Of a DNA stretch of 64,000 nucleotides, positions 21,065 to 32,100 are shown piece after piece. Position 1 is the stretch's first letter, and each line of letters starts with the position of its first letter. The notes below the pieces were generated by a model that had not been told where the DNA came from, searched no databases, and was given only the letters and a program-made list of their open reading frames with translations. This stretch comes from Clitopilus passeckerianus. Taxonomy: Eukaryota; Basidiomycota; Agaricomycetes; Agaricales; Entolomataceae. The DNA is taken from the NCBI GenBank assembly GCA_944990035.1, contig CALYLX010000101.1, positions 248,001 to 312,000 of the forward strand, written 5' to 3'. Both the position numbers and the translations under genes were made by a program.

Positions 21065-22240
21065 TTTTTTCGGAGGTAGTTGATTGAAGTCTCGATCCCG
21101 AAGCTTCTGGCGACACCATCATAGGAAACTGCGGATTTGGTGAGAGTTTTTTCTGAGATGCCGAAGGAGGGTTTGCGGATCATAGCCTGAGGGAGCTGCT
21201 CCACATCCCATGGCCCATCGCTAAACGAGGAGAGCGTAGTGTTACGATATCCCTCGAGTTGTCGTTTTTAAATGAGCATGGGAGGAGGATAACCTCACCA
21301 GCATGCTGGTGGCAATTGAGGCCTGAGGCTTGAGGTTGGATCTAAGGATGATCCTTCGTCCCTTTCCAGACATGAAACTATCAAAGACTTGGAAGCCCGG
21401 ATGCAGGGTTGCATTTGAGACAAAAATTTGAGTTGATCGCCAGTTCGAATAGCCCAAGATGAAAGAAGAGTATGAGAAGATATGAGAAGAATATGACCTA
21501 GATGGTGCTTGTTGTAAGTAATTGTTCGGAAAGCCGAAAGTTTGAAAACACCCACATCATATCGACAAGTTTCCCATAATAGCCGGCATATGTCAAGATG
21601 TCCTCTTCTTCAGTCTGCTAGCACGGCCGACGTTCCTTCCGCAGAATAATGTCCTGTGTGTGGCGGATTTTGAAGTCCAAGGTCGGCCTTGGTGCAGGTT
21701 TCAACGCCATTACAGCTATCGAGGTAATAACGGCTCTACTCTCCCATTCTGCGAAGTGTGAATCGCACATTCGGCACGGCACCAGCCAGGTTAACATGAT
21801 CTGAACGCAACGGCGAGGACAAATGGGTTACTTTGTTGCGTTTGGTTGGTGGGGGAACAGAGAGAGATGTGTGCGTGGGATACTACGGGTTATGGACATT
21901 GGTCGTTGGCCTCCACAATCCTTGTAAGTTCAGTGCAACCTGGCTGTTGGGCAGCTCCTCAGCAAGGCTGTTTTTACCCTTAAAGCTTCAAGTGCAACAC
22001 TGGAGGAATTGAGCGCCTTTGGTACGTTCAGTATCCCATGACTTAAGATAATGAACGAGTACTGACTCTCTTTTCATCCAGCTTCGTCTAGAATGGTCGC
22101 CATTGAAGCGGAACTGAGCAACGCCCAAGCTTATGGCTCCTTTGATACACCTGGCAACCCCATTCACTGGCTATCTTCTTTCGGACGACGAATAAAAGGT
22201 AGTTAATTCATTTCTCAATTGCGTTCAGTCCAAGCTGACG
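21065..22240. repeat. Duplicated spacer, copy 2 (partner at 8555-9720)
   Basis: Near-match of the unit 1 spacer: same order, same distance to the NLR leader, with scattered substitutions, a small tandem duplication around 21475-21490 and a deletion in the segment aligning with 9572-9690. No gene called. Confidence 0.75.
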
Positions 22241-22258
22241 AGAACGAAGCCCCAGAAC

Positions 22259-22483
22259 ATGGGCCTTAATCGACCGCCCTCAAAACTCTCTGACCCACAA
22301 GCAAATTGTTTGGCCAATTACCTACCGGCCAAAGTTCATGTGACAAATACCTTGCATTTGCATCGGCGCCTATCGATATACCCTGTGATCGATGGCAAGT
22401 TGGGCATGCTGGTTCCGCATCACTCTATATCACCACCACCTCTATTCATACCCATCCCTCGCAACCAAGTCATAGGGCAATAG
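22259..22483 (+). other. 74-codon open frame in NLR leader, copy 2
   Basis: Same length and start as the frame at 9756-9980. Substitutions include Ser to Pro near codon 12, Leu to Pro near codon 22 and Asn-Lys to Asn-Gln near the end; no frameshift. Coding status is uncertain. Confidence 0.2.
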
Positions 22484-22614
22484 AGGCAGCTAAAACGTAT
22501 TCGCAAGCCCGGGACAGGAGGTGGTTACTGGACGGTAGTCTCTAACTACTCTTGGTGCGTTAGGTCGTCGGGAGTCTTTGCTTTATTAACCACCGAAAGC
22601 AGCCAAGCTCCAAA

Positions 22615-25600
22615 ATGGCGGACTTGCGCATGGTTCGCAACAGAGTCAAGGCAGGAAATAATGTCAACATTACAAACACGGCCAACTACTTCGGCCATGC
22701 CTCGACAGCGACAACCGATCTGGTAAGCAGGTCGTCGTGCTCGTCACCTTCCTTGCATACCTAACAATTCATAGGAGGAACTCCGCAAGAAGCTTCGGCC
22801 TGTCGAAAATGCCGCCTATGACTCCTACGTCTCGAAGGCCGAGCAATGCTTTGAGGGTACTCGCGTCAAGTTGTTGGATCAGATATGGACTTGGGTCGAA
22901 GACGAAGGAAGCATGGCGCCCCTTTACATCTTGGATGGCGTAGCTGGGATTGGGAAGTCGACTGTGGCACAGACCATTGCTCATCAAGCAGCAGTCGCGG
23001 GGATACTCGGAGCAAGTTATTTCTTCACGAGGGATGAGGAAGAGAGGATGACAACACGACGCTTCGTACCCACCATTGCATACCAACTCGCGGTTAAACA
23101 GAAGAAGTACGCTCCCCGGATCGATGCTGCCTTCAAGGAGCTTCCTGATATCACCCAGAAGACCCTGGATCAACAACTTGATATGCTCATCCTTGATCCT
23201 CTTCGTGAGGTGCCAACCCCCAGCCCAAGGCAGGAATCACCTCCCATCAGCCCATTGGAGGGCCCGCGATCTATCAGTCGACTGCAGAGGCTACTGGCCG
23301 TCCTCTCCCTGCGAAAATACTTCTCCCGAAAATCGTCGCGGAGGGAGCTCCTTAACCCAGAGAAGAAGGCGCTGGCTCCCATCATCAAGTCCAAGCAATC
23401 GAAACCCGCGCCCATCCTCGTTGTCATCGACGCACTCGATGAATGTGATGTCCGGGAAGCAAAGAATCTCCTTCGCCTCCTGATTGACAAGCTCCACACT
23501 ATCCCTCACCTCAGAGTCTTCATCACTACACGTCCGGAGCTCAACGTTCGACAAGTACTTAAACAAGACGAGAAGCAGGAACGGCACGAGCGATTCCATT
23601 TACATGAGATTGAGGACTCCATCGTAGATGCCGAGATTCACCTCTATATCAAATCCCACCTAGCACTTCCAGAAATCAGGAAGTTGCTTCCTGAACTGGT
23701 AGAGCCGTGGCAACCGAGTGCCCAGGAGATGAAAGCCCTTTGTGGAATATGTGGAACTTTATTCATCATTGCTTCAACGACCCTCAAGTTCATCCTAGAC
23801 CCTCAACAACTCGACCCCGAACGACAGCTTGGGCGTTTACTGGATGGCGTCACCGAAGATTTCTCAGGGTCCCGGAGAACAGACACCTTGGATAGAATTT
23901 ACATGCACGTCCTGCTTTCTGCTCGCCCTAAAGGTCAAGACATACGGGCGCAAGAGGAGTGGGTGAATCGCTATCAAGACGTGCTTGGAGCTTTGATAAC
24001 CTTGCAATATCCGCTACCCCGCCGAGTCCTGGCAGCCTTGCTCAACATGAACACGGACCACATCGGAAGCTTTCTAGTCCACCTCCATGCCCTCGTCGCC
24101 CCCAAGGGTCCAGACCAAATCTTCCGAATCCACCATAAGACCTTCCCCGATTTTATCACGGACCGGGGTCGTATTAGCAAGGCTTTTAAGAGCCTAGCAG
24201 ATGGTCTCCACCAAAATGCCACAATGTTTCTCATCGATACAAAGACGTATCACGCAAAGCTCGCCAAACGTTGTTTCCGAATCATGAAAGACAAGCTGAG
24301 AAAAAATGTTGGCGATCTCAGCCCCCACGACTCATACAAGGATAACGAAGATGTGCAACATCTACTACTGGGCAGTATATCCGGGTCAGAGGTGGCTTAC
24401 GCATGTACACAATGGGCCTATCACCTCAACATTGCAAGCAAAGAAGGTGGACTCGACGACGAAATGAAAGATTATCTCGACGCGTGGCAATCTAGTCAGA
24501 TTCTGGCTTGGCTCGAAGTGCTGAGCATTCTCGGCAAGGTTGACAGTGCGGACTATATATTAGAAAAGGCCATCGGAAGTATTGTGAGTTGTCTATCATG
24601 GCAGTCCCAGCTATCCCTCCAAACGTATAGACTAATGAATCCAATATAGGCAACATTGCCGGGATCATGGCCAAAGTCAAAAAGAATCATGGAAGTGTTA
24701 AACGACGCCAGCAGGCTGGTGGCACGAAATAGAGACATTCTCAAGCTGTCGTCAACGCATATTCACTGGTCCCTCCTTCCTATGATCCCCATCGACACTC
24801 TGCTGTATAAGACCTATAACCACGTTGGCAATGGACTGAAGCTTGTGTCGGGGGGCGAGGAGAATTGGGGTTATGCGGTTGCCATCCTCCGGGGGCACGA
24901 AGGGAGCATCAATTGTGTCGCATTCTCAAGTGACGGGTCAAGACTGGCATCAGCATCCGACGACAAGACAGTCCGACTGTGGGATGGGAGCACAGGGGGT
25001 CACATTGCCACTCTCGAGGGCCATTCAGATGGGGTCAGATCTGTTGCATTCTCAAGTGACGGGTCAAGACTGGCATCAGCATCCAATGACAACACAGTCC
25101 GACTGTGGGATGGGAGCACAGGGGGTCACATTGCCACTCTCGAGGGCCATTCCTACAGTGTCAATGCTGTCGCATTCTCAAGTGACGGGTCAAGACTGGC
25201 ATCAGCATCCTCTGACAAGACAGTCCGACTGTGGGATGGGAGCACAGGGGGTCACATTGCCACTCTCGAGGGCCATTCAAGTTATGTCAGATCTGTCGCA
25301 TTCTCAAGTGACGGGTCAAGACTGGCATCAGCATCCGACGACAAGACAGTCCGACTGTGGGATGGGAGCACAGGGGGTCACATTGCCACTCTCGAGGGCC
25401 ATTCAGATGGGGTCAGATCTGTTGCATTCTCAAGTGACGGGTCAAGACTGGCATCAGCATCCAATGACAACACAGTCCGACTGTGGGATGGGAGCACAGG
25501 GGGTCACATTGCTACTCTCGAGGGCCATTCAGATTGGGTCAGATCTGTCGCATTCTCAAGTGACGGGTCAAGACTGGCATCAGCATCCTTTGACAAGACA

Positions 25601-26827
25601 GTCCGACTGTGGGATGGGAGCACAGGGGGTCACATTGCCACTCTCGAGGGCCATTCAGATGATGTCAATTCTGTCGCATTCTCAAGTGATGGGTCAAGAC
25701 TGGCATCAGCATCCGACGACAACACAGTCCGACTGTGGGATGGGAGCACAGGGGGTCACATTGCCACTCTCGAGGGCCATTCAAGTTATGTCACTTCTGT
25801 CGCATTCTCAAGTGACGGGTCAAGACTGGCATCAGCATCCTTTGACAACACAGTCCGACTGTGGGATGGGAGCACAGGGGGTCACATTGCCACTCTCGAG
25901 GGCCATTCCTACAGTGTCAATGCTGTCGCATTCTCAAGTGACGGGTCAAGACTGGCATCAGCATCCTCCGACAAGACAGTCCGACTGTGGGATGGGAGCA
26001 CAGGGGGTCACATTGCCACTCTCGAGGGCCATTCAAATTGGGTCAGATCTGTTGCATTCTCAAGTGACGGGTCAAGACTGGCATCAGCATCCAACGACAA
26101 CACAGTCCGACTGTGGGATGGGAGCACAGGGGGTCACATCGCCACTCTCAAGGGCCATTCAAGTTATGTCACTTCTGTCGCATTCTCAAGTGACGGGTCA
26201 AGACTGGCATCAGCATCCAATGACAACACAGTCCGACTGTGGGATGGGAGCACAGGGGGTCACATTGCCACTCTCAAGGGCCATTCAGATTGGGTCACTT
26301 CTGTCGCATTCTCAAGTGACGGGTCAAGACTCGCATCAGCATCCAACGACAACACAGTCCGACTGTGGGATGGGAGCACAGGGGGTCACATTGCCACTCT
26401 CGAGGGCCATTCAGATTGGGACAGATCTGTCGCATTCTCAAGTGACAGGTCAAGACTGGCATCAGCATCCGATGACAGCACAGTCCGACTGTGGGATGTG
26501 ATGACAGGTGCTCCTGTTTACACCTTTGCCCATGGTTCAATACCCGTCATTGATAACATTGCCTTTGCATCTGGACAATTTCCTTTGGCATTGCCCTCTA
26601 CCAATCCCCTTTTTGCTCTCGTACAAAGAGAGCGACCGACACTCTCTGGCCTTGTGGTATTGACCGAAGGACCCGATGGGAGATGGGATTATATTCCGTT
26701 TTTATGGTTTCCTATCCAGTTAGAGGCCATCTCATTGGCAGTCAGTAGCAATGGCTCTTCTATTGCAGTTGGTTGCAGGAATGGACGCCTCTTGTTGCTG
26801 GACATATCAAATGTAATTTTTCCTTGA
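22615..26827 (+). CDS. NACHT-WD40 NLR-like receptor with 13 WD repeats (NLR-2)
   Basis: Three exons (22615-22722, 22775-24583, 24650-26827), 1364 residues, the same intron positions as NLR-1. N-terminus with AGNNVNIT; P-loop GVAGIGKST at about 91-99; Walker B ILVVIDALDE at about 250-259; RVFITTRPE sensor region; linker ending in the same WD-leading sequence as NLR-1; then 13 WD40 repeats of 42 residues from about residue 717, and the same diverged C-terminal segment. It is longer than NLR-1 by nine WD units (1134 bp exactly), plus some NACHT-region differences, chiefly a different basic insert before Walker B. Expected role by family: STAND receptor whose WD platform senses a ligand and whose NTPase drives oligomerisation. 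No known effector domain is visible. The complete frame through 13 near-identical repeats suggests a working gene. Confidence 0.92.
24885..26507 (+). repeat. Array of thirteen 126-bp WD40 units
   Basis: Thirteen in-frame 126-bp units. Residues after GH in order: EGSI, SDGV, SYSV, SSYV, SDGV, SDWV, SDDV, SSYV, SYSV, SNWV, SSYV, SDWV, SDWD. The three residues before TVRLW: DDK, NDN, SDK, DDK, NDN, FDK, DDN, FDN, SDK, NDN, NDN, NDN, DDS. The rest of each unit is almost invariant even at silent sites. Some units recur (2 and 5; 3 and 9), showing shuffling within the array. Confidence 0.95.
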
Positions 26828-29172
26828 CTGATTGCCTTATCTCAGATTCTACTTGTGTCTTTCTCGCAGCTTTCTCTCTCTTGCTTACTCTATTGTGACC
26901 TGGCATGATATATATTACCAGTGGTATTTGGAGGACCATATTACATATCTACACATACATACACACCCATCATTTTCCTCTGTTCCTGCTTCGTAGATAC
27001 ACTACATTATGTGCTATTGCTTCACCTCGTGGTGTTGCTTTTGTAAAGCCGCCTGGAATGAAATCTCTGCATGGGCGATATGTGTTAGAAGATATGGGTT
27101 AACCAACTAGGCTGTGCCACGCCATCCAATGTTTCCAATTGACGATGCCTTTATGTTTCTTACCGCTTACGTTGAAACGTCAGAGAATGGCGATGTAGAA
27201 CTGTAATAACTTGAATGGGTATCACAACTCTGTTGCTGAGGTCGAGACCAACGGAAGATTTTACCTTTCACCGCCAGGCTAGACGTTTGGAGTACCTCCG
27301 TGCTGAGGATCCCAAAGACAGATATTACTTGGCACGAAAGGCCTTAGACCAGGGCATGCTTTCGCAACTCGCCACACGGATGACCTGTAAGATGGGGGAA
27401 GGAGATGCCTCTTACGATGTTGCGAACCTCCTTGATATCATATCCGAGAGGGAAAGTCAACGCAAGAGGAGAAGAAACACGCAGCGTTCTTATCGGTGAA
27501 TTCACGAGGATACTCTTGCTTGCAGAGGCCATCAGGGAAACGTGAGATGTTCTCGAATTCGAAGGAGGGCAATAATCCTAACCTGCTTGATGGCTGGATG
27601 GATTCAAAGAAACAGAATGGAAACTACGTGCTTTGTAAACCACAGGATGGAAGCCAAATTTCTTAGAAAGCGAGGAAAACGGTGTCTCCGAGCCTGTGCC
27701 TGTGGCCTTTGAACAACTTTTAACTCTAGCCAAGGTTTACTTCCGTTCTGAAGGCCGCCATCGCCGAAGCACGACCTCCAACCATGAGAGGGATACGAAA
27801 GGTATTGCTTCGATGTGGGGAACCGCCACGGTTCAGCCTCCTGAGTTCGTTGAACCTGGCTAGGTTAAACAATGAGGACCCCTGATCAGGCGAGATCAGG
27901 CCCAAAACCTTTTTCCGACATCCCACACGTAGTGTGAGGTAGTAGCGCTCAATCAGACGGCTACTGCGTATCTGTCAATTTCCTCTTTTCTGGCTTCGTA
28001 TATTCTATTCTAAGTACGCCTCGACCATAATCGAAAGAAGCCACTACGGTGCCGCTTTCATAGAACCGCCTGAAATGAAAATTCAGCATGTGCAATACCA
28101 TAGCAGTCAGGGAATTGGCCTTCACCTGCCACGCTAGTAGAGGAAGTAGAGTGTTTGAAGTACCCGCCACTATGGCGTGCTGAAGCCAGCGAGGGCAGAC
28201 AATACTACACTAGACAAGGGACACGCCTTCAAGTTCACGGCCCGCCGAACAATACGATCTGAAGTGCAGGCGAAGTAGCTGAGGACGGTGATAAATCTAG
28301 AGGTGATCGAACTTGCTTGACGTCCAGAGGGGTTGAGTGGAGTATATTTAAGCTACACGCCCCATAGATCCACAGCGAGGTTGCAAAATCTCTTGGAAAG
28401 ATGTATAGCCTGTGAGCAATCCCAGTATTTGACCAAGGCTTCTTGACGCTCGTCAACTCCGAATCACGACATCTGACCGTGAGAGGGATATGAAGGCTTA
28501 TGACCATTGCTTCGGGGTCATACTATAATTGTGGTGCTGCCGGGTTTAGCCTCCTGAGTTCGTTCAGTCTGGCTGGGTTGGGTAGATAATCGTAATTCGT
28601 GAGTCTACTAACGAACCCAAGCCAAATTGGTCCATTCTGCCTAGCCTACCACTCACCTGAGAGACCGTATTCATACCGGGATATCTTCTCTTAGCTTTAG
28701 GGATAGTATGATCGTGCCGTGAACACGGATGCTTTTTGTCAATGATGTCCACATAGTAGCCAGAGGGGCAATGAAAGTAATGTGAATCTGTCCCAAGAGG
28801 TCCCCAGGAGCTTTTTATTCAGAGGCAAATTCGATTCCTAGCGTCGCCTTTAACGCTTTTGACGTTTCAGTGGGAGTCAAGATTCGACCTGAGTCAGCAG
28901 CGCAATAGGCGGAAGTGTGCATGATCGTCCTTCCGAGTTACCACCATCGCTGAACTCTAAATCTCTCAGCCTCGAGGCGACTGGCAGGCAGCCAGCTGGC
29001 CTGTTACGCTATAATACACTTCAACACGCCTCACACTCTTTCTTTATCTTTTATCTTATTGCCATCATCTCAATATTCAAGTTAATCGACATTGTATTCT
29101 ACAACCAAAACGTTACCTCTGTTTAACCCAAGGTTCACGAAAAATAACGACACGAATCCAAAGTTCAATGCA
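26828..29172. other. Duplicated spacer between NLR-2 and the full NYN gene
   Basis: Partner of 13144-15159. The NLR 3' flank (26828-27104) is nearly identical to 13144-13420. A 94-codon frame at 27215-27499 arises because two short indels restore the frame relative to copy 1; it is not conserved there. An approximately 600-bp part (27500-28130) has no partner in unit 1, and the 395-bp segment found in unit 1 is missing at about 28702. Confidence 0.6.
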
Positions 29173-32100
29173 ATGCAACCTTTCGTGAATACCAGACAAG
29201 CTCGCCAATCTGCATCCACCTCAACAGCGACCTCCAACAACCCAAATTTGACTCCTTCACATTCACTCGCTGCATCTCCTTCTCCTCGAGCAACAGGGCC
29301 TACCACAGGCAAAGTAACCAACACTACCGCTACCACAACTTCCTATACACCCCCAAACGATCCAACACTCTCGCCATTTTCGCTCCCCGGGCGAGTTTCA
29401 TCCACCCGCTCCGGCGACTCCTTCGATTCCTACGATACACACGACACCCACGGAAGTCGGTACACAGAAGGTTCCGGGTACACCAACGGAACAGGCTACA
29501 CCTCAGACGACCCTCGTCCACCCGATCTTGGGGCGTTCAACACCGTGCTGAGAGAGTGGGGCTACCTCTTTGGGCCCACAGTGAGACCTGCCCACCAGCA
29601 GGACGATGACCAATTCACTGCGGAAACTGGCAGCTCCTTCCCCACCCACACATCTTCTCAACATACCGGACAGACTGGCATCTCTCAGCGCCGGACAATT
29701 GCGTCAACGAGCGGGGTTGCCATTCCTCGACCTCGCCGGTATCTTGATGCCGCCAGCTTTTTCTCTGGGGAGACCAATACAGGTCGACACTCGACAGTGT
29801 GGAATCAACAGCCAATAGCGGATTACCTCCGCGCTATCTCTGCCTCGGGAGATATTGACCTCAGCGATGTTGAACTGATTGCACCTGCGCTTCTTGGGCA
29901 GGTACAGGGAGGCGGTGGAGGGCGAGGTGGTCCTACTGGGGGAATCAGGCGGATACAAGAGGAAGGTCCAACTGGCGGGGACACGGATACTGAGGGTGCT
30001 CAGTCTGTGGTCATTGAACACCTGGTCGACGACAACAGTCAACGTGATAGTCAGGGGAGCAGGAGAGGTGACTTCACGCCCTCGGTGGCCTCGATTTCCG
30101 TGGCGAGCTCCCCGGAGGAACGAAAGGGGGCGGATTACATGGCATCAGCCGCTACCGTATCCCAATCGTCTGCAATCCCTTTCCCATCCATTGCTCCATC
30201 ACAATCTGCCCCATATTCGTCATACCAAATGTCTCAACAACGGGATAGTCCATTCTCCCCAAGCCCCCACACTATGCCCATCCCTATTCGAAAGCCTCGT
30301 GGGGCTAAACAGCACCCACAGGGCGATGAAGACGAACAGTTTTTCGACGTCCGAGAGGATCGACATGGGTATGATGAAGACGATCTTGACGCTTTGGAAC
30401 TGGACATCATGGACCTCAATGCTGCTTCTCGTATTGCTTCAGGCATAGCGTCTGGCGCCGTGTCTAATATTCATACGCATGGTGCGAATACTCCCGGACA
30501 TGAGTATGGCTATCATGGGAGAGCGTCAACTTCTGGGACGCTTTCGGCTTCAAGGTCGATTGTGAACTTGAATCTTGCTTCTACCGCCCCTGCGAAGAAG
30601 ACCAATCCCCACGCACATTTATATCCTACCGTACACGACTCTGATCATTCTGATCAAGATGAAGACGACGACGAAGACGCTCGCTCCTTCGACCATCCCT
30701 CTCATTCTCAATCTCGGGATCCTCGTTACCGAGTTATTGCGCAAGACCTAGAACAGGAATACGATTCCTACCACGAACATGAAGACCAGGATAACCAGGA
30801 GTACACTATCTCTACCCTGAGCCCCACCTCGACCATTGAAGGACCGTCGTTGGGATACCTTGATGAAGCGCTGAATTTCATCGCTGCTGAACGAGCAAGA
30901 TTGGATGCACAGCGCGCTCAAGCCGCTGCTAGGACTGAGGAAGGGATGAGATTTGGTCGACATGGACGGGGTATTGGTGGAAGTGGAAGGAAAAGGGATG
31001 TTTTCGGTATGTTTTTTTATTTTCCGTTTGACATTTGTTCATGGAGGCTCATGCACACCGAGTTGAGTAGATTACCATTCGCCTGAGGGTCAAGAGGATG
31101 GAGAGTGCGAGGGAACTGGCACTGGCACCGGGACTGGGGAGGATGGCGTTGAGCCTGAAGGCGAGGTGGAGGGTGGAAGTGGAGGAGAGGTCGAACCGGG
31201 CGGTGCGGGAGTTGGGATATCAAGCGCCCCGAAGAAGAAGAGGAAGCGAAGGAGGACCAGGAAGAAGTCTGAGCCTCAGGGTGGCGTCAAACAGGGACTT
31301 GAACTTGAGGAGGAGTTCGACCGAGACCGAGAGCGAAGAGATGGGGATGATGTCGAGCAGGGCGATGATGAAAGCGATCCGTTCACGTCGAACACGCTTG
31401 CCGTCACGAAAGGAAAGCAGAAGAAAGGTGGCTTGATCGTGTTGCCGACTGCCATCACTGCCTCGGCGTCAACGTCGACCTTGACCGGGAGGGAGAAGAA
31501 GTCGAAATCGGTACCTGCAACGCCTGGTCCTGCGGCTTTGAAGCAGACGTTCCTCATCCCGGCAGGTGATGACGCGACCTCTGGATATGGATCTCCAAGA
31601 CGTACACCTGGGCCTCATCTCCTGCCTTCTCATGTAACGAGCATCAAACGAGACAACCCAGTTTCGTACCTTTCTTCACCCCATCTTGCTTCTGCGTACT
31701 TGTCTGCGGGAACGACGACGACGACTACGACCGCACCAAACACTACGGATTCGAATAGTGGATCTGCGAATAGTCCGGAGAAGAAGAAGGCGAAGAGGAA
31801 GAGGAGTAGAGCGGGGAGGAGTGGGAGGAGTAGGGGTGTTGTCACTGCTGGAGATGGGGAGGCGGATGGAGACGAAGACGCCGATGGAAGGCAGGAGCAG
31901 GAGGGAGAAGGGGATGCTCGTATACTTCATCATGCGAGATCGACGCCTACGTTAAAGAGGGACGCTCAGCTGCCCCAGGACGTGGACGAGGAGATACAGG
32001 TGGAGGATGTGAAACTCATCACGTTGAACGTGAAGGAATCGAGCTTGGAGATCCCGAGTGCAAACGAGAAGGAGGCTGATGTCGAGGAGCTTACGGAGGC

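Noticed and set aside
24843..26501. A second long open frame (552 codons) overlapping the WD40 array, also present as 174 codons at 12293-12817
   Set aside because: Because the repeat unit is 126 bp (divisible by three) and its second frame has no stop, the frame stays open in every unit. It gives a monotonous HSQVTGQDWHQHP-type repeat with no independent signal, so it is a shadow of the WD40 frame.
24885..26507. CRISPR-like or satellite array
   Set aside because: The repeats are directly adjacent, in frame, and encode WD40 blades; there are no spacers. The host is a eukaryote.
27215..27499. 94-codon gene in the spacer after NLR-2
   Set aside because: The homologous DNA in unit 1 (about 13540-13720) has two short indels that break the frame, and no domain is seen; there is no support for coding.
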